DNA of 64,000 nucleotides from Lachnospiraceae bacterium AB2028 (lineage in GTDB: Bacteria; Bacillota; Clostridia; Lachnospirales; Lachnospiraceae), in NCBI GenBank assembly GCA_000621425.1, contig KK211275.1, positions 226,523-290,522 of the forward strand. Reading direction: 5' to 3'. Below the pieces are notes generated by a model, which saw only the letters and a program-made list of their open reading frames with translations, was not told the DNA's origin and did no database searches. The position numbers and the translations under genes are program-made. Of the stretch, positions 63,113-64,000 are shown piece by piece. Within the stretch, counting starts at the first letter, position 1; each line of letters opens with the position of its first letter.

Positions 63113-64000
63113 TTGGGAAAGAATGAGAAGTACGATCACATGAAACTGATCAGGGAGTATGCGGGAGGGCATAAAATCCTGATCACATTAGGAAGGTGCC
63201 TTGCCGCAGTAAGCGCTGTAATGACACTGATCCCGTACTACGAACTATGGAAGATCATAAGGTGCGCGGTTATCGGAGAGGAATTAAATAAGATCAGGCT
63301 TTATGCATGGTCGGCAGTTGCACTGATCGTGGGAGCGCTGCTCGTATATATCTTGGCACTGTTATGTACACATATAGCTGCTTTCCGCGTACAGGCCAAT
63401 ATGAGAAGCTCTTTGATGCGCAGGATCATTACCTTGCCCCTCGGAGTTTTTGATGAAGACGGAACGGGCAGGATCAGAAGGATCGTGAACGACTCTACAG
63501 CGGCTACGGAAACATATATCGCACACAATCTTTGTGATAAGACCGTTGCGGCAATCACACCGATAGGTATCCTTGTTCTGGTGCTTGCATTTAACTGGAA
63601 GATCGGCCTTATCTGTATGATTCCTGCAGTGATCGGGTTTGCCTGTATGATGTCCATGATGGGGAAAGGCATGCAGGAGAAAATGAAAGAATACCAGGAT
63701 GCGCTGGAAACCATGAGCAGCGAAGCGACTGAGTATGTAAGGGGTGTTCCGGTAGTAAAGACCTTTGGGCAGACGGTACATTCATTTAAACGGTTCAAGG
63801 CATGCATAGACGGTTTCGGAAAGTGGACAACGGAATATACCATAATGCTCAGGTTTCCCATGACAGGATTCATGACCTGCATCAATGCGATATTTGCCTT
63901 TATCGTGATAGCGGCATTTGTTGTGACAAAGAATGGCGTGGATAATGCTGCAGTCTTAAATATCATGTATTACATCATCGTGACACCGCTGGTTACTATA
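63113..64000 (+). CDS. ABC exporter, membrane domain (partial, runs off the window)
   Basis: The frame is open from TTG 63113, behind GGGAGG, to the last base (296 codons). It encodes the membrane part of a type IV (ABCB-like) exporter half: helices at about 20-42 and 63-85, then NMRSSLMRRIITLPLGVFDEDGTGRI, the coupling-helix region of this family (cited in part as LPLGVFDEDGTGRI). The nucleotide-binding domain lies beyond the window. TetR-controlled exporters of this kind often come as heterodimer pairs. Substrate unknown. Confidence 0.88.
   Translation, partial: MGKNEKYDHMKLIREYAGGHKILITLGRCLAAVSAVMTLIPYYELWKIIRCAVIGEELNKIRLYAWSAVALIVGALLVYILALLCTHIAAFRVQANMRSSLMRRIITLPLGVFDEDGTGRIRRIVNDSTAATETYIAHNLCDKTVAAITPIGILVLVLAFNWKIGLICMIPAVIGFACMMSMMGKGMQEKMKEYQDALETMSSEATEYVRGVPVVKTFGQTVHSFKRFKACIDGFGKWTTEYTIMLRFPMTGFMTCINAIFAFIVIAAFVVTKNGVDNAAVLNIMYYIIVTPLVTI

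Overview
The window reads as chromosomal DNA of an anaerobic Clostridia-type Firmicute, most likely a Lachnospiraceae member (Butyrivibrio-like; this is inference from gene content, not from a marker gene). Reasons: purine-rich AGGAGG-type ribosome sites, sigma-A style promoters, a PF06541 (CmpB) membrane protein, VanZ, CPBP, DUF89/ARMT1 and QueT/YhhQ-type genes, and much c-di-GMP signalling. No rRNA, tRNA, CRISPR array, integrase or complete transposase was seen. Almost all genes are on the + strand; the exceptions are a diguanylate cyclase (16969-18402) and a lipoprotein (36290-36763).

Layout. 1-6027: accessory and stress genes (a GNAT-methyltransferase fusion, XRE regulator, glutathione peroxidase, MFS exporter, GNAT, HD hydrolase). 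6063-13891: an A+T-rich five-gene restriction island with a PD-(D/E)XK-like protein, an N6-adenine methylase, a C5-cytosine methylase, a McrB-like motor carrying two AAA+ modules in one chain, and a McrC-like nuclease subunit. It resembles the BsuMI/LlaJI class but mixes two methylation chemistries, and it is flanked downstream by gene debris. 13928-19456: CPBP protease, a histidine-phosphatase pseudogene, a double-SUKH protein, a diguanylate cyclase, a lipoprotein and a small inverted-repeat element. 19530-27869: LMW tyrosine phosphatase, a queuosine-precursor transporter behind a compact leader RNA, amidase, D,D-carboxypeptidase, NudC translationally coupled to a c-di-GMP phosphodiesterase, and a MATE exporter.

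27950-45897 is the metabolic core: argH, asd, topB with neighbours, the branched-chain cluster ilvB-ilvN plus a second small subunit and ilvC from its own promoter, a degenerate chemoreceptor overlapping mnmA, a Y-family polymerase and DAHP synthase. 45944-64000 is again accessory: esterases, a dual-specificity type phosphatase, cupin, a second membrane diguanylate cyclase, an A+T-rich polytopic membrane protein, a MerR regulator with a 19-bp-spacer promoter, a DUF89 protein, methyltransferase, several GNATs, VanZ, and a TetR-controlled block ending in an ABC exporter cut by the window edge.

Regulatory structure worth attention: a 16-bp dyad GTTAGY-N5-CTAAY recurs at three places around the tetR block; a terminator-hairpin-ribosome-site cassette recurs four times; and two leader regions (before the YhhQ-type transporter and before the ATPase at 30673) look like structured RNA. 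The region most likely to hold an undescribed system is the 6063-13891 island.
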